Below are positions 1 through 11,235 of a DNA stretch of 64,000 bases, in pieces (the first letter of the stretch is position 1; every line of letters begins with the position of its first letter). The translations under genes were made by a program, and so were the position numbers. Location of the stretch: the NCBI GenBank assembly GCA_006176705.1, contig QRFJ01000060.1, positions 684,798-748,797 on the forward strand. Reading direction: 5' to 3'. The notes beneath the pieces are model-generated. The model did no database searches. It worked only from the letters and a program-made list of their open reading frames with translations, and was not told the DNA's origin. The DNA comes from Cocos nucifera. Lineage: Eukaryota; Streptophyta; Magnoliopsida; Arecales; Arecaceae.

Positions 1-542
1 TGTCACTTAGACAGACAGTCATCTCAAAGAAACCACGGTACCAAAGTTCTTGAATTAGGCTCTTTGGTTCAATCTTCTACCAAACAAACACACTGCATGA
101 GCTTGTCGTATGTTCCACCCAAGGTTGTGCATTAAGCGCCCTGCACCAATATCATACATTTATAAGTGTTCTAGAGTTCATTCCATATTCCACAAAAACA
201 TGGCCTCTATTATCAGACTCATATATTGCTGATCCCTTAAAAGGTACCTACCTTGCATGAAGTATCTTGCAAAAATTTTACCTTTCGCTCATTTAAAGCA
301 AAAGCTCTTCCTAAATTTTCATCAAAATTCTACTAAGTCCTTTTTCATTCTTGAATTAAACATGAATGAACCTGAATATAAGTTCATTTTCCAGATTTAT
401 TTAAGTTTATTCAGCTAATACGGCATCTAAATAAAACCCCAATAATAAGGGGCTACTTTCTGCATTTTAGAAAATAAAAAGCAGATTTCAGTATTTGTTC
501 AACTTTAACCAAGTTAAAATTATTCAGAGGAGATGGGTCGAA
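1..542. other. AT-rich sequence, no gene seen
   Basis: No frame longer than a few dozen codons and no recognisable protein motif, LTR end or RNA gene was found. The base composition matches the intergenic DNA elsewhere in the window. Confidence 0.6.
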
Positions 543-688
543 TAATTTTATTTTTTTTATTTTCTTTTTTAAGAATTGGCAGGGGGTTATCCCCCAACCA
601 GCAAACCACATGTAGGCTGTATTCGATCTCAGATCACCGGGTATTACAACCCAATGACTTTACCAACCAGACTACTCAAGTAATTTTA
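543..688 (-). mobile_element. Probable tRNA-derived SINE (minus strand)
   Basis: Read on the minus strand, the segment near 675-590 contains a box-A-like stretch (TGGTTGGTAAAGTCATTGG) followed by a box-B-like stretch (GAGATCGAATA), as in tRNA-derived promoters of RNA polymerase III SINEs. Its 3' end on the minus strand is an A-rich tail, seen on the plus strand as the T-rich run at about 548-572. The 8 bp TAATTTTA occurs at both edges (543-550 and 681-688) and could be the target-site duplication, although it is AT-rich and could match by chance. The family is not identified, and there is no sign that it is a functional tRNA. Confidence 0.45.
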
Positions 689-690
689 CT

Positions 691-2005
691 TAGTTAATGA
701 GAAATTCATTTTTTAATAAATTCTGATCAAAATTGTTAAACAAAACCTAATGGATGATTAAAAGAAAAAATCCAACTTGTTCTCCTTTCAATCATCAATT
801 AGCTTTTTCTTATCTGCCAACCTCATGGTCATGGTGTTTCCAAAGTTGGGTTTCTACTAATGATGATTATCTTGTGTGCTTCCCGCTAAGGGATCATACA
901 CAAGCTCTTTTAATAATCTTTGTAATTCACAATGTCTTACTCTTATATGCCTCTTACTGTCATCACTTTTGAACTCTTAACTTTAGCAATAGCAACATGA
1001 TTATCACAAAGAAAATAATTATAGCAAGCACAAGTTTATAATTGAAGATAAGCTTGCTACTAAACTTCTAAGCTGATCATCCTCAATTATAATGGGGTCA
1101 AAGCTCTAAAACAATAAGCATTTCCATTGTGAATTAGGAAATCAAAATTTGTTTAGAAAAGTCCCAAGACACTGCATCATGACTCAATGTAAAGACATAA
1201 TGACTGGTGGATAGAGTTTTAAATCAACTTCCCAATTAGCATTGCTATATCCCTCTTAAACATTAGGAAAGCCAGTATAAAAAAGTGCAGTGCATAATCA
1301 ATGGTTCCTATTAAATATTTAAGTAATCTTTTGCTTTCTTTCAAGTAGTCTATAATTAGGTTGTTACTACGTACTTAACCTCCTTATGGAATATACCATG
1401 TCAAGTCCTAATCTATCAGGTGCACAAGAATAGATATAAATGGAGCATATTTTGATTGAGATACACTACTGCTAAGGTTCTTCTTAAGTTGAAAATTTTG
1501 ATTATAAGGAAGCATACATGATCGAGGTCATAGCAATTAAACTTTTGTAGAAGCTTTCTGGTTCTATGATATTGTGTTAGAACTATTTCTTCTTTAACTT
1601 TTGATTAGTTTCCCAGCTAACGAATAACTAGTAAACCCAGGTCTTGCTCATAAATGCTACTTGAAAGGGTTTTTTTTTTTTGGGTTTCCATTGCAACTTT
1701 AAAATTAGTACCAAAAATCAAGGTCATAATAAAAAGACATGGTATAGCAAATTTTAACCATTTCCCATGGAATAGACACATTTATTTGTCATTAATTGGA
1801 AAACTATCAGATGAAATAACTTCATCAAATCTAATATGCCACTTATTTTGGGATCTGTTTCAGCCCATAAAATGATTTATTTAGCCTTGCATTTCTTCTT
1901 CTAATTCACCATTCAAAAATGCAATCTCAGCATCTGTTTAATGAAATATCCAAGCTATGGCCTAGTTATCCTGGACCCAAGCCTAGGTCGAGCAATGCAG
2001 AGACA
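691..2005. other. AT-rich intergenic DNA, no gene seen
   Basis: Short open frames near 754-972 and 1654-1875 have no recognisable motif and the composition of random AT-rich DNA. I see no LTR ends, splice-like exon structure or RNA gene. Confidence 0.6.
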
Positions 2006-2159
2006 CCGCCTTAGGCGGACCTATGGCATGCCCTGGAGTGCCCACCATATAGTTCTGAGAGAGAAGAAAAAAGAGAGAGAATCGTGATGGGAGGAGAGGC
2101 ATGCTCTATGGGGAAAACAAAACATCGCCTTGTTCTTCTCTTCCAGCACAATTGAACCC

Positions 2160-2600
2160 AACCTCCACTGCTCTCTCTCACCCTCTCCATTTCTCTCTCT
2201 CTCTCTCTCTCCCTCTCTCTCACTCACCCTTGCTCTCTCTTGTGTTCCCTACTTCGCCATTTCCCACCCTTCTTCCCTGTGCCCTTTCTCCTCCTCTGCC
2301 TCATCTCACCCCCATTGCAAAGCCCCCACATCTCCCAACTCCTCTTCTTTCTTCCCCTCCATTGCTCCATCTCTCCCTCATGCTCTATGTCCTTCCCCCA
2401 TTTGTCTTTCCCTCCCTTGAGCACCACCCACATCCTCACTTGATTTTGTCACATCTTTCTTCTTCCGCTGCCACCTCTCCATGCGCCCATCTTCCCTTCC
2501 ATGAGCCCTCATCCCTGCCTCTCATACCTTCTTCCTTCTCCTCATCATCTCTCTCTTCCTCTCCCTTATTTCCTTCTTCTGTGTGTGTTTGTGGATTTGG
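2160..2600. repeat. Polypyrimidine (CT-rich) low-complexity tract
   Basis: The plus strand is almost entirely C and T for about 440 bp, with a (CT)n core near 2190-2222. The tract keeps a plus-strand frame of 168 codons open, but its translation is a Ser/Pro/Leu-rich string of the kind any CT-rich DNA gives. A short perfect hairpin, CCGCC-TTA-GGCGG, lies just upstream at 2007-2019. Such tracts often occur in plant promoters, 5' leaders or LTRs, but no gene follows here. Confidence 0.7.
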
Positions 2601-2609
2601 ATATTAGGA

Positions 2610-3180
2610 GGGAAGAAAACAAGAAAAGAAGAAGAGAGAGAGACAGAAGCTTGATCCACTCCTATAAAGTGGATTTGTTACTGAGTTGTGAAGCACATAA
2701 TTTTTTCCTATATTTTCAGATTCAGAATTTAAGGAATAGGCAAATACTGATATTTGGGAAGGGCAGATAGAGGTGAGGCCACCCTCTTAGATTGTACATT
2801 TGCTTGGTTAGCTATGTATATTAAAGTGTGGTTTGAAGTTACGTATAAATAACTTAAATGTTAAAAGTTTTGAGCTATAAATTTTGTAAGGAGACCCCTG
2901 TTTGCAATTTGTATTAGTGTGTATATTTAGATATAATATTTTGATCTAATAGTTTAGTTGTTCTGATAATCACTATCTCCCGTATATGAATTGTATAAAT
3001 TTTCAGGTTATATTGAATTATTGATAGATGGAATGCCTTGCATGCTCATACAGCCAGATTTAGGAGTATACAGCGGCTGCTCACACCCTCGCATCGTGGA
3101 TCTGGGATCAGAGGCATGATAATTAAATGCACAACAAGTTTATGAATAGTAGCTAATATAATAAATATTTGAATGGTAGA
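2610..3180. other. AT-rich DNA with a possible decayed LTR 3' end
   Basis: Nothing coding is visible. The stretch near 3,090-3,121, ending GGGATCAGAGGCATGATA, resembles the 3' end of Gypsy LTRs such as the one ending at 11,914 (GGGGCATGACA). This may be a decayed solo LTR end; no matching start was found. Confidence 0.25.
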
Positions 3181-3184
3181 AAAC

Positions 3185-4370
3185 TAGAAATTCTACCAAC
3201 AGGTGAGTGGACAGGATAATAACCAATTCCTTCTTTTTGTATATAATTATAAGCCTAAGCTATCAATCTTGCTTTAATTTTTTTATAGTTTCATCCAGAT
3301 TTGTTTTCTCTTCAAAGATCCATTTACATCCAATTGTTTTACAACCAGATGGCAAAGCACACAGGTGTTATGAGACAAGATAAAGTTCATTTCACTTTTA
3401 ATGGCCTCTTTCCAAAAAGGTGAATCAACAAATTTCATAGCACCATTATACGTTAAGGGTTCATTTTCTATGTCAGTAAGAAGAGAATAAAAGACATCAG
3501 CCCGAACTACCTTTTCTTTGCTTATCCTTCCTTCTATCTAGTTCACCTTTTGGTCCAAAATGAGTAGGTGTAGAAGAACTAGAAGGAATTTCTCTAATAA
3601 TATTGCATCCTGAGTAACTTGTCCAGTTAATTTAGTCTTCTTAGGAAATACATCTCCAAGAAAAGTTGCATCACTTGATTCTATTATAATTTCATTGGAT
3701 ATCTCACATATTCCAGATTTAATGACAAGGAACCTATAGGTTAGATTGTTAATGATAAAACTGATAAAAGCACCGTTGGTAGGTCAAAATTTCTATTTTT
3801 GTCTTGTGGGGTTAACAATACTACTAAACACCTCATCATTCCAAAGTATTTTAAATTAGGTTTTCCATTTTCCCGTAGTTCATTAGGTGTCTTATGTGAA
3901 CTTTTAAAGGAAATTCTATTTAATATAACATGTAGTCATTAAAGTTTCAACAAACAAATTATTGGGTAATCCTGAGCTAACAAACATTGCACTTACCATA
4001 TCTACAAGTGTTTTATTCTTTCTTTTTGCTACGGCATTTGATTCTGGTGAATAAGGTGGAGTTACCTCATGTATATTGCCCCTATCTATTAAACACATCC
4101 AAAGCTTCACCTTTGCTTCTAATAAGATAGACATGACAAAACCAAGAGAGGACATTAATCAAGGTTATCAAGTATCATTTTCCACTTATTGTAATAGAGT
4201 ATTATCTTGATGATTTACGAATTTAAAAGGCTTTTTAGATAATTTACCTTGATAACATATTTTGAATTAGATCTTAGGCTTTTATCTGGTTTTGGAATCA
4301 ATTCCACATTCATCATTCCTTTTATCTTTCAAAGCTAGTGTGTCCTAATCTTCCACGCCACATGGACGAA
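3185..4370 (-). pseudogene. Decayed Copia pol fragment (integrase to reverse transcriptase)
   Basis: On the minus strand the order is integrase, then the start of reverse transcriptase, which is the Ty1/Copia order. The integrase piece (4,155-3,916, 79 codons open) has the end of the catalytic core, with HEVTPPYSPESNAVAKRKN (canonically SPxxNGxxER) followed by VSSGLPNNL. The glutamate of the D-D-E triad lies in this segment, but the usual GVAER reads AVAKR, which suggests decay. Further along (about 3,370-3,270) the GCKWIFK motif that opens Copia reverse transcriptase can be read. Stops and frameshifts lie between the pieces. No LTRs were found for it, so this is a truncated relic. Confidence 0.75.
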
Positions 4371-5966
4371 GATTCAACAATCGGAGTTGATTGAGGAGAA
4401 ACGTTATTTTATTAATAGGATAAAAAACTAAACTAAGTTTGAAAAGCTCACTATATAGATAACCGTTTTCCTTAAAAGACCCAAATTTCATAGGGTAACC
4501 GAATTAGACATAAATACAAGATGACAAGCATGCTACAATAACAATGACCCACTAATTAAATTCCACATAATTTCAGGTATGTAATAACCCAACCCAAGAG
4601 TGGATGACCCTTATTTTTGCATGAATTTTGGTAAGATCCACAAAAAAAAGGAATGCCACATGTAGAGCACATGAGGCAAAAGAGAACTCCCAATGGAGTC
4701 CATCTCTTCTTCTGTTTTGATTGGGAAAGGGAGTCTAGGGTGGATGAAACTCCAACAAAGGCCCTAGATTTCCCATCCATAAATCACCCTACCCTCTTCC
4801 TCTAAGCCTTGCCCCAAATCTTTGAACAAATCGCCAACGAAATCCATGGGATTTCCTTGGTTTTCCATCGAATATTTCCAAGAGCCACCACCATTTCATT
4901 AGGAGAGACGACCAAAAACTTTGCCAAAGACGAGGTATGGCCATTAAACCCTCCCTTTGCTTGTTTTTTTAGGTTCTACGGGCATTGCTGCCAGAGGGTA
5001 GTGGCTAGATTCCATGAGCAAGGCTTCCCTTTCTCTTGTCTTCTTCTTTTCCTTCCATCAAGCAGACCGCCATCACTGGACGTGGCCACACTTGGACTGC
5101 CGCGGGCTAGAGCCACCACCATCAGTGTCATGGGATCACTGCCATGGGACAACTGGCCTGGATCCCTCTTTCCCCTCCCCTGTTTCCATGAAAAAGAAGA
5201 AAGAAGAAAACTAGAGAAAGAAAAAGAAAGAAAAAAAAAGAAACAGAAAAGAAAAAAGGAAAAGAAAAGAAAAAAAAAGAGTTTTCCCTCTTCCCTCTCT
5301 CCTCTTTCTACCTTCTCTCTCTACTTTCTCTTTACAAGTTTCTCTCTCTAGTTTTTTTCTATAATTTTATCTCTTTATGGATTTTTCTCTCTAGGAATCT
5401 TATGGAATCTTATATCTCTAGGTAACCTAGATCAATTGGTTGACCCTAAGAGAGGTCCTGAACTTATGATGCTTACGTATTTATCCATAATTTCTTCGGA
5501 TATGATTTTTATGTTTGACCCTGATCATGTAGAGATGTGACTGTCTGCACAAGGTGTCAAGTGGAACATCATAGTTCATAAATCGAGGAGTTCATCGATT
5601 ACTATGTTTGGGTCAATCATCATTAGAGTTAAGAATTCTTGAACACGAACACCGATATATATTATTTATTTTTGTACTACATGATTTGATTTTTCATGGC
5701 TAGTATATGTTTTATGATTGCCAGTATGATTATTATATATTTTGTATCATATATTTGTATCAAATAACAATGGTTTTTCCAATGATTTGGGTTATGATAT
5801 TGGCTATTGAGAATTTTTTAAAAGAATATAATATGATACAGTATTTTTCCTACCATAATTGAGATTTAAATAATTGATGTTTAAGAAAGGGGTGTTTGGA
5901 CAAGCATCATTAAACTAAGAATAGCCTCATCACGGGCAGGAACGTGATACTGAGAATAGCCTACCA

Positions 5967-7485
5967 TGTTGACCCTGAGATTGATTTTGATGATTCCAAA
6001 ATATTAAATATATTATGTATCTAATCATGTGTTTCAAGAATGTGTGTAGGATTTTTCAAGTATCCAAAATGAAGAATTTATCTTAAGAATAAATCCTCTC
6101 AAGATGCCATGCCAAAATACTTAAAAGAGCAAATTCACACATATTTGGATAGCTTGATATGAAGAAAGTATGATTGAAAAAAGAGAAATTAAAATTGAAG
6201 GAAGCAATTATGTTTAAAAGAGTTTAGGACCAAGAAACTCAAGTTTGAAAGATCAAACATTGAAGAAAAATGAAGTCAGGATTTTTCGAGATGTCTAGGA
6301 TTTTTTTCGAGAGCTCTCGAGTGGTCTGGCACAATGAAACAGTTTTCTGGCACAGTCTCGAGAGGTTTCAAGTTGAACTCGAGACGTCTCATTCTCAGGA
6401 GATAGAAACTTCATTTCTGTGCTCTGAGAGCGAGAGGTCTCGCAAATTTTTCGAGAGGTCTCCGGTTCTGGTGAGACGTCTCGTGAAAAATTGAGAGGTC
6501 TCGAAATCTGGCGAGAGATCTCGTGAAAAATCAAGAGGTCTCGATCTGCATGGACAGCCTTTAACGGATAGTTTTTCCAACGACTATTTTTCGACCCCAA
6601 CAGCTATTTCAGAGCTTCCAACGGCTAGAACTCTTACTCCAACCTTCTCTAAAGGTATTTAAAGATGGAGAATCAATGAGAAGAAAGAAATTAAGGGATT
6701 TAGAGAGAGAATCTTTTAGATTTTGTGAGGAACATTGAATATCCAAAGAAAAGAAAAAAGAGAGGAGTGTTGTGCACAGATTTCAGCAAGCCTTCAAAGC
6801 AATTTTCTCCAACATCTTCCACATCCTCTCAAGCACAATTTGAAGAAAAGACAAGCTTCAATCGAGCACATTATCGGCTTGTTCTTTAGGATTTAAAAGA
6901 GCTTATACTCTATTTTTTATATTGTGCTGAAACTTTATTTGTATTTTTTTATTTCTTTACAAGTTTCTTTGGAGGAAAGAAACTTAGGGTTTAGGCCCGT
7001 CCAAGCCCGGAATTGGACATTGTAAGTTTTCGTTGGTGATCCCGGAAAACCAACTGGATTGTTAGTGAACCCAAAAAACTAACGGTGTTAGGTTTTGGTG
7101 CTCTTGTAAAAACCAACTAGGTTTGTTTGTGTCTGGGAAAATAAACATGCTGTAATCAAGGGTAGATTATAGTGGAATTCCCAAAGAAAGCTTAGAGAGT
7201 GGATGTAGGAGCGGGTTACTCCGAACCACTATAAATCTTTGTGTTTGTGTTTGTGTTGTGCTTTTTTCTTCTATCTTTCTATATACTTTGTATGCTTATA
7301 ATTCTTATTTTACTTTCATAGTTTGATTTTGTTATCTTAATTCCTTTGCTCATATTATATATATCTCACCCTCACCACTTAGATTAAAATCAAAGCACAT
7401 AATTGCTTAGAGTTAAATTTGGCCAAAGCTTTTATAAGAACCCAATTCACCCACCCCCCTCTTAGGTTGCTACCTCTGGGCAACA
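5967..7485 (+). mobile_element. Solo LTR, Copia (SIRE/Maximus-like), nested in the 5' LTR
   Basis: Begins TGTTG and ends CAACA, the inverted ends typical of LTRs, and interrupts the older LTR precisely where the copy at about 10,933 is continuous (GCCTACCATAG). Near its 3' end it has a block reading GGATGTAGGAGCGGGTTACT, followed by CCGAACCACTATAAATC and, at the very end, CACCCACCCCCCTCTTAGG. These are features I associate with SIRE-type Copia LTRs. A TATA-like TATTTAAAG lies at about 6,656. No second LTR or internal domain is present, so this is a solo LTR left by LTR-LTR recombination. The 5 bp target duplication is no longer clear (TACCA on the left, CATAG on the right). Confidence 0.75.
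6290..6545 (+). repeat. Cluster of GAGAGGTCTCG near-palindromes
   Basis: About nine imperfect copies of (C)GAGA-(G/C)-GTCTCG lie in roughly 255 bp, at about 6,311, 6,357, 6,379, 6,430, 6,452, 6,471, 6,492, 6,512 and 6,534. Each is close to its own reverse complement, which keeps both strands open here. The cluster lies in the putative U3 part of the solo LTR, some 100-360 bp upstream of the TATA-like motif, so it could have been an enhancer or protein-binding array of the element. That function is inference. Confidence 0.7.
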
Positions 7486-7489
7486 CATA

Positions 7490-7740
7490 GGCATGAACAT
7501 GGCACCGAGAATAGCCCCACCACGGACAGATACGTGGTACTTGAGTTTGCCACCACAGGTTGGAGCGTGGATATTCTTGATTTGCCACCACTGATTGAAG
7601 CGTTGTTATTCTAGTTTGCCGCCCCAGGCTGAAGCGTAGTTATTATGGTTTGCCACCATGGACTAGAGTATGATTATTATGGATTGCCACCATAGGCTGA
7701 TGTGTGGTTTATGGTTTGCCAATCACGGATTGAAATGTGA
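7490..7740 (+). repeat. Degenerate ~34 bp tandem repeats (5' LTR)
   Basis: Five or more degenerate units of about 34 bp follow the pattern TTTGCCACCA-nGGACTGAAGCGTGGTTATTATGG. They lie in the right part of the 5' LTR after the solo LTR insertion. The same block is found in the 3' LTR, so it belongs to the element and predates its insertion. Confidence 0.7.
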
Positions 7741-8403
7741 CCATGATTAGTCCAAAACCCTAAAGACAACTATTAATTGATCTAGATCATATTAATGAGA
7801 TATAGATGATAAAATATAAAATCACAATTAAGTAAAAAGAGTTTTACTTAATGCAATATATGTGGTATATCAATTTTGAAAAAGATGGATGTTCGATGGT
7901 GTTTGATGCATGTTTTAAATAAATCAATATTGAGTTGCACTGGATACTTGGCATGAGATTTTATAGATTATGCTTTCATTATGCTACTTTATAACAATTA
8001 TTTTGGAATCATATTATTATATAGTCTAAGTGTTTGGAGATTCTTACTGGGGTATAAAGCACACAACCCCCTTCTTTCCTTTCTTTTTCAAAGTTGTAGG
8101 ATATTCCTGATTGGCTTTGGTTGGGTTCGGGTAAATGGATGAGTAGATAGTGTCATTGATACCTGGTCGGATGATTGAAGGAATTGAATTTGTGATTGAT
8201 TAGATAAAGCATCATTAATAATAGTTGGATGACCAAGTTTTGAACATTGTATAAGGTTTTTGATATTTATTAATATGGGATATTGTTCATGGGATCTTGA
8301 GATTGTAATAAATTTTAAGGCCTTGTATATTCTTTAGGACCTTGTCCTAAAAAGTATGTAGCCATCATGTATCTGACCCAAGTGCTGGGTTCCGGATGAG
8401 ACA

Positions 8404-9326
8404 GAATGGTATCGAGCTAAGGTCATGATCACTAGGGACCGTGACTTAAGTAATATTTGAACTTAAGGTTATGATTACTAGAAATAATAGAAAAGATTCA
8501 AAGTTTGGATTTCGAATCAACAAATATTATGATGAAATTTATACATAAGTGGCATATAATGTGTATAGCAGAACTGATGAGTTATGTTTTGGATCTCATA
8601 AGTAGGGCTTGACCGAAGTGTAAGAGGTGTTGACCTTTGAATATAAAATTTTATACTAATACGTTATGTTGTGTTGTGAATACTTATTCAATTGTTATTT
8701 AGATAATTTTGGGATTCTAAACTTGATATGGAGAAGATCATGATGATTTTTCTAATTCTGATATTAATTGTTTGATCATTACAATTTTGGGTTTATTAGA
8801 AGGAAGTTGTTTAAGATGTGATAAAGAAAGAATATTTGGTTTTATTGTAGGATTAGATTTTATTATATATATATATATATATATATTTGGTTTTATTATA
8901 GGATTAGATTTTATTATGAGAGCATGACATCAAGAATATCGAAACTTAGGGTTACGATCAATAGGGATTGTGATAGAGCTTATTCAGAGGGTTTGAATTT
9001 CGATGGACAATTTATGTCTCGGACTATAATTTGAGGGGTTAACAAATTTATGATCTTAATTAGCTTGGAGATTATTTAGTAAACCCTAAAAAATTTGATG
9101 GATTTAAATGAAAATGTGCAACAAAAGTGTGGTGATTTAAATCATTTAAATTTGATCGAAAAGATTGATTCTAATTCGGAGGATGTTATGATAGAGGATT
9201 GGAATCTCTTTTCGTGTGAAGAAGGCTACTTAGGAGCTCGAGAAAAAGATAAGGATTACATACCCTTAAGTTTGGGCTTCAAGGTATGTCAAGTTCGAGG
9301 ACGGAATTATTTTAAGGGAAGGAGAA
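8404..9326 (+). other. Internal region of the LARD-like element
   Basis: A 923 bp internal domain. The primer-binding site TGGTATCGAGCT (8,407-8,418) is three bases inside the 5' LTR and matches the tRNA-Met-type TGGTATCAGAGC closely. The purine tract AAGGGAAGGAGAA (9,314-9,326) directly abuts the 3' LTR. A (TA)n run at about 8,864-8,885 is flanked by two near-identical copies of GGTTTTATTGTAGGATTAGA-type sequence. An open frame at 9,095-9,331 (78 codons) has no recognised domain and runs into the purine tract, as the end of a Gypsy polyprotein would. No reverse transcriptase or integrase motif was found. Confidence 0.7.
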
Positions 9327-10412
9327 TGTAATAACCTGACCTAAAAGTGGATGACCCTGATTTTTGCACGAATTTTGGCATGATCATAAAAAAAATTGGA
9401 ACCTCACGCATAGAGCACGTGAGGCGAAAGAGGACTCTTGATGAAGTCCATCCCCTCTTCGATTTTGATCGAGAAAGGGAGTCTAGGGCAGATGAAACTC
9501 CAGCAAAGGCCCTAGATTTTCCATCTATAAATCACCCTACCCTCTTCCTACAAACCTTGCCCCAAATCTTCAATCAAATCGCCAACGAAAACCATGGGAT
9601 TTCCTTGGTTTTCTATCAAATATTTTCGAGAGCCACCACCATTTTCATCAGGAAAGACGACCAAAAACTTCATCAGAGATGAGGTATGGTCATTAAACCC
9701 TCCCTTTTCTTGTTTTTTTGGGTTCTACGGGCATTGCCACCGATGGGTAGTGGTAGATTCCGTGAGCAGGGCTTCCCTTGCTTTTGTCTTCTTGTTTTCC
9801 TTCTATCGAGTAGGCCACCATCGTCGAACATGGCCATGGTCGGACTGCCATGGGCTGGAGCCGCCGCTGTCGATGCCATGGAGACAGCTAGCCTAGATCC
9901 CTTTTTCCCCTCCCCTGTTTCCATGAAGAAGAAGAAGAAAACCAGAGAAAGAAAAAAAAGAAAAAGAAAAGAAAGAAAAAGGAAAGAGGTTTCTCTCTTC
10001 CCCCTCCCATCTCTATACCCTCTCTATCTACTTTATCTCAAGAAGTTTCTCTCTCTAGTTTTTCTCTCTATAATTTTCTCTCTTCATGGATTTCTCTTTC
10101 TAAGAATCTTATAGACCAGTGGAGATCCAGATACTTAGGTAACCTAGATCAATTGGTTCATCCTAGGAGGGGTCCTGGACTTATAATGTTTAGGTGTTTA
10201 TCCATAATTTTCTCACATATGATTTTTATGTTTAACCCTAATCATATAGAGGTGCGACTGTCAGCATAAGATATCGAGTGGAACATCTTAGTTTGTAGAT
10301 TGAGAAGTTCATCGATTACTATATTTGGGTCAAGCATCATTAAAGGTAAAGATTCTTGGACAAAATACTGCTATAGTATTTATTTTTGTACTATATAATT
10401 TAATTTCTCGTG

Positions 10413-10684
10413 CATGGTTTACTGTACCGAATCGAACTGACCGATACAGGACGAACTGAGCCAGACCGGCGGAGAACCGGGACGGTTCCAACCAATTTTT
10501 CGGTTCTGTCGGTTCAGATACGGTTCGGTATGGTACAGTATGGTACAATCCAGTTCGATCCGATTTTCTTTTTTTTTGGCCATTGGATAGGAATTTTTTG
10601 AATTTTTTATTATCAATATGGACTGGTATAGTACCATACCGATCAACAATCGGTATAATGTCTGATACCGTATGTAAAATCTTG
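10413..10684. mobile_element. hAT-like MITE inserted in the 3' LTR
   Basis: This 272 bp block is absent from the 5' LTR at the equivalent site (about 5,690). It is flanked by TTCTCGTG (10,405-10,412) and TTCTCATG (10,685-10,692), an 8 bp duplication with one mismatch, as made by hAT transposases. The ends are roughly inverted: CATGGTTTACTGTACC at the left, and CAAGATTTTACATACGG when the right end is read in reverse. The interior is rich in GGTAC/ACCGG motifs followed by a T-run and AATTTTTTATTAT. The left end of the hAT-like element at about 58,840-59,015 shows the same order of features. It has no coding capacity. Confidence 0.7.
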
Positions 10685-10889
10685 TTCTCATGGCTCATAT
10701 CTATTTTATGATTGCCGATCAGATTATTTGTATATTTTGTATCATATATTTGTATCAAATAACGATGGTTTTTCAGATGGTTTGGATTATGATACCGACT
10801 ATTGAGAATTGCTATAATATTTTCCTACCATAATTGAGATTTAAATAATTGATGATTAAGGGGTGTTTGGACTAGCCATGTTAAGCTAA

Positions 10890-11235
10890 GAATAACCTCA
10901 TCATAGGCAGGAATGTAACATTGAAAATAGCCTACCATAGACAGGAACATGGCACCAAGAATAGCATGCCATAGGAAGAAACATGGTATCGAAATAGCCC
11001 CGCCACAGGCAGATACGTGATACTTGAGTTTGCCATCGCAAACTAGAGCGTAGATATCCTTGGTTTGCCACCGTGGACTAAAGTATGGTTATTTTGGTTT
11101 GCCATCGCAGACTGAAGCGCGATTATTATAGTTCGCCACTGTAGATCGGAGCACAATTATCATGGATTGCCATCACAAGCTGAAGTGTGGTTTATGATTT
11201 ACTGATCACGAACTAAAGTGTGACCACGATTAGTC
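10890..11235 (+). repeat. Degenerate ~34 bp tandem repeats (3' LTR)
   Basis: Six or more units of about 34 bp with the pattern TTTGCCACCGTGGACTAAAG followed by TATGGTTATTTTGG. This is the counterpart of the block in the 5' LTR. Confidence 0.7.

Larger units (their letters stand above)
4580..8403 (+). repeat. 5' LTR of the LARD-like element, split by a solo LTR
   Basis: Starts TGTAATAACC and ends GATGAGACA. It matches the 3' LTR through the ATCACCCTACCCTCTTCC region, a GA-rich run (about 5,195-5,282) and the 34 bp repeat block. The match breaks at 5,967 and resumes at about 7,486, showing a 1,519 bp insertion. Without the insertion the LTR is about 2.3 kb. Open frames here (e.g. 4,809-5,351) are not conserved as protein between the two LTRs. 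Confidence 0.85.

Noticed and set aside
590..690. Functional tRNA gene
   Set aside because: Only box A/B-like stretches are present; a cloverleaf with paired acceptor arms could not be formed, and the A-rich tail fits a SINE.
2101..2607. 168-codon open frame on the plus strand
   Set aside because: It simply reads through a CT-rich tract; Ser/Pro/Leu low complexity, open in more than one frame, no domain.
4809..5351. 180-codon frame in the first LTR
   Set aside because: The matching LTR at 9.3-11.9 kb does not keep the frame; it is LTR sequence with a Lys-rich tail from a GA tract.
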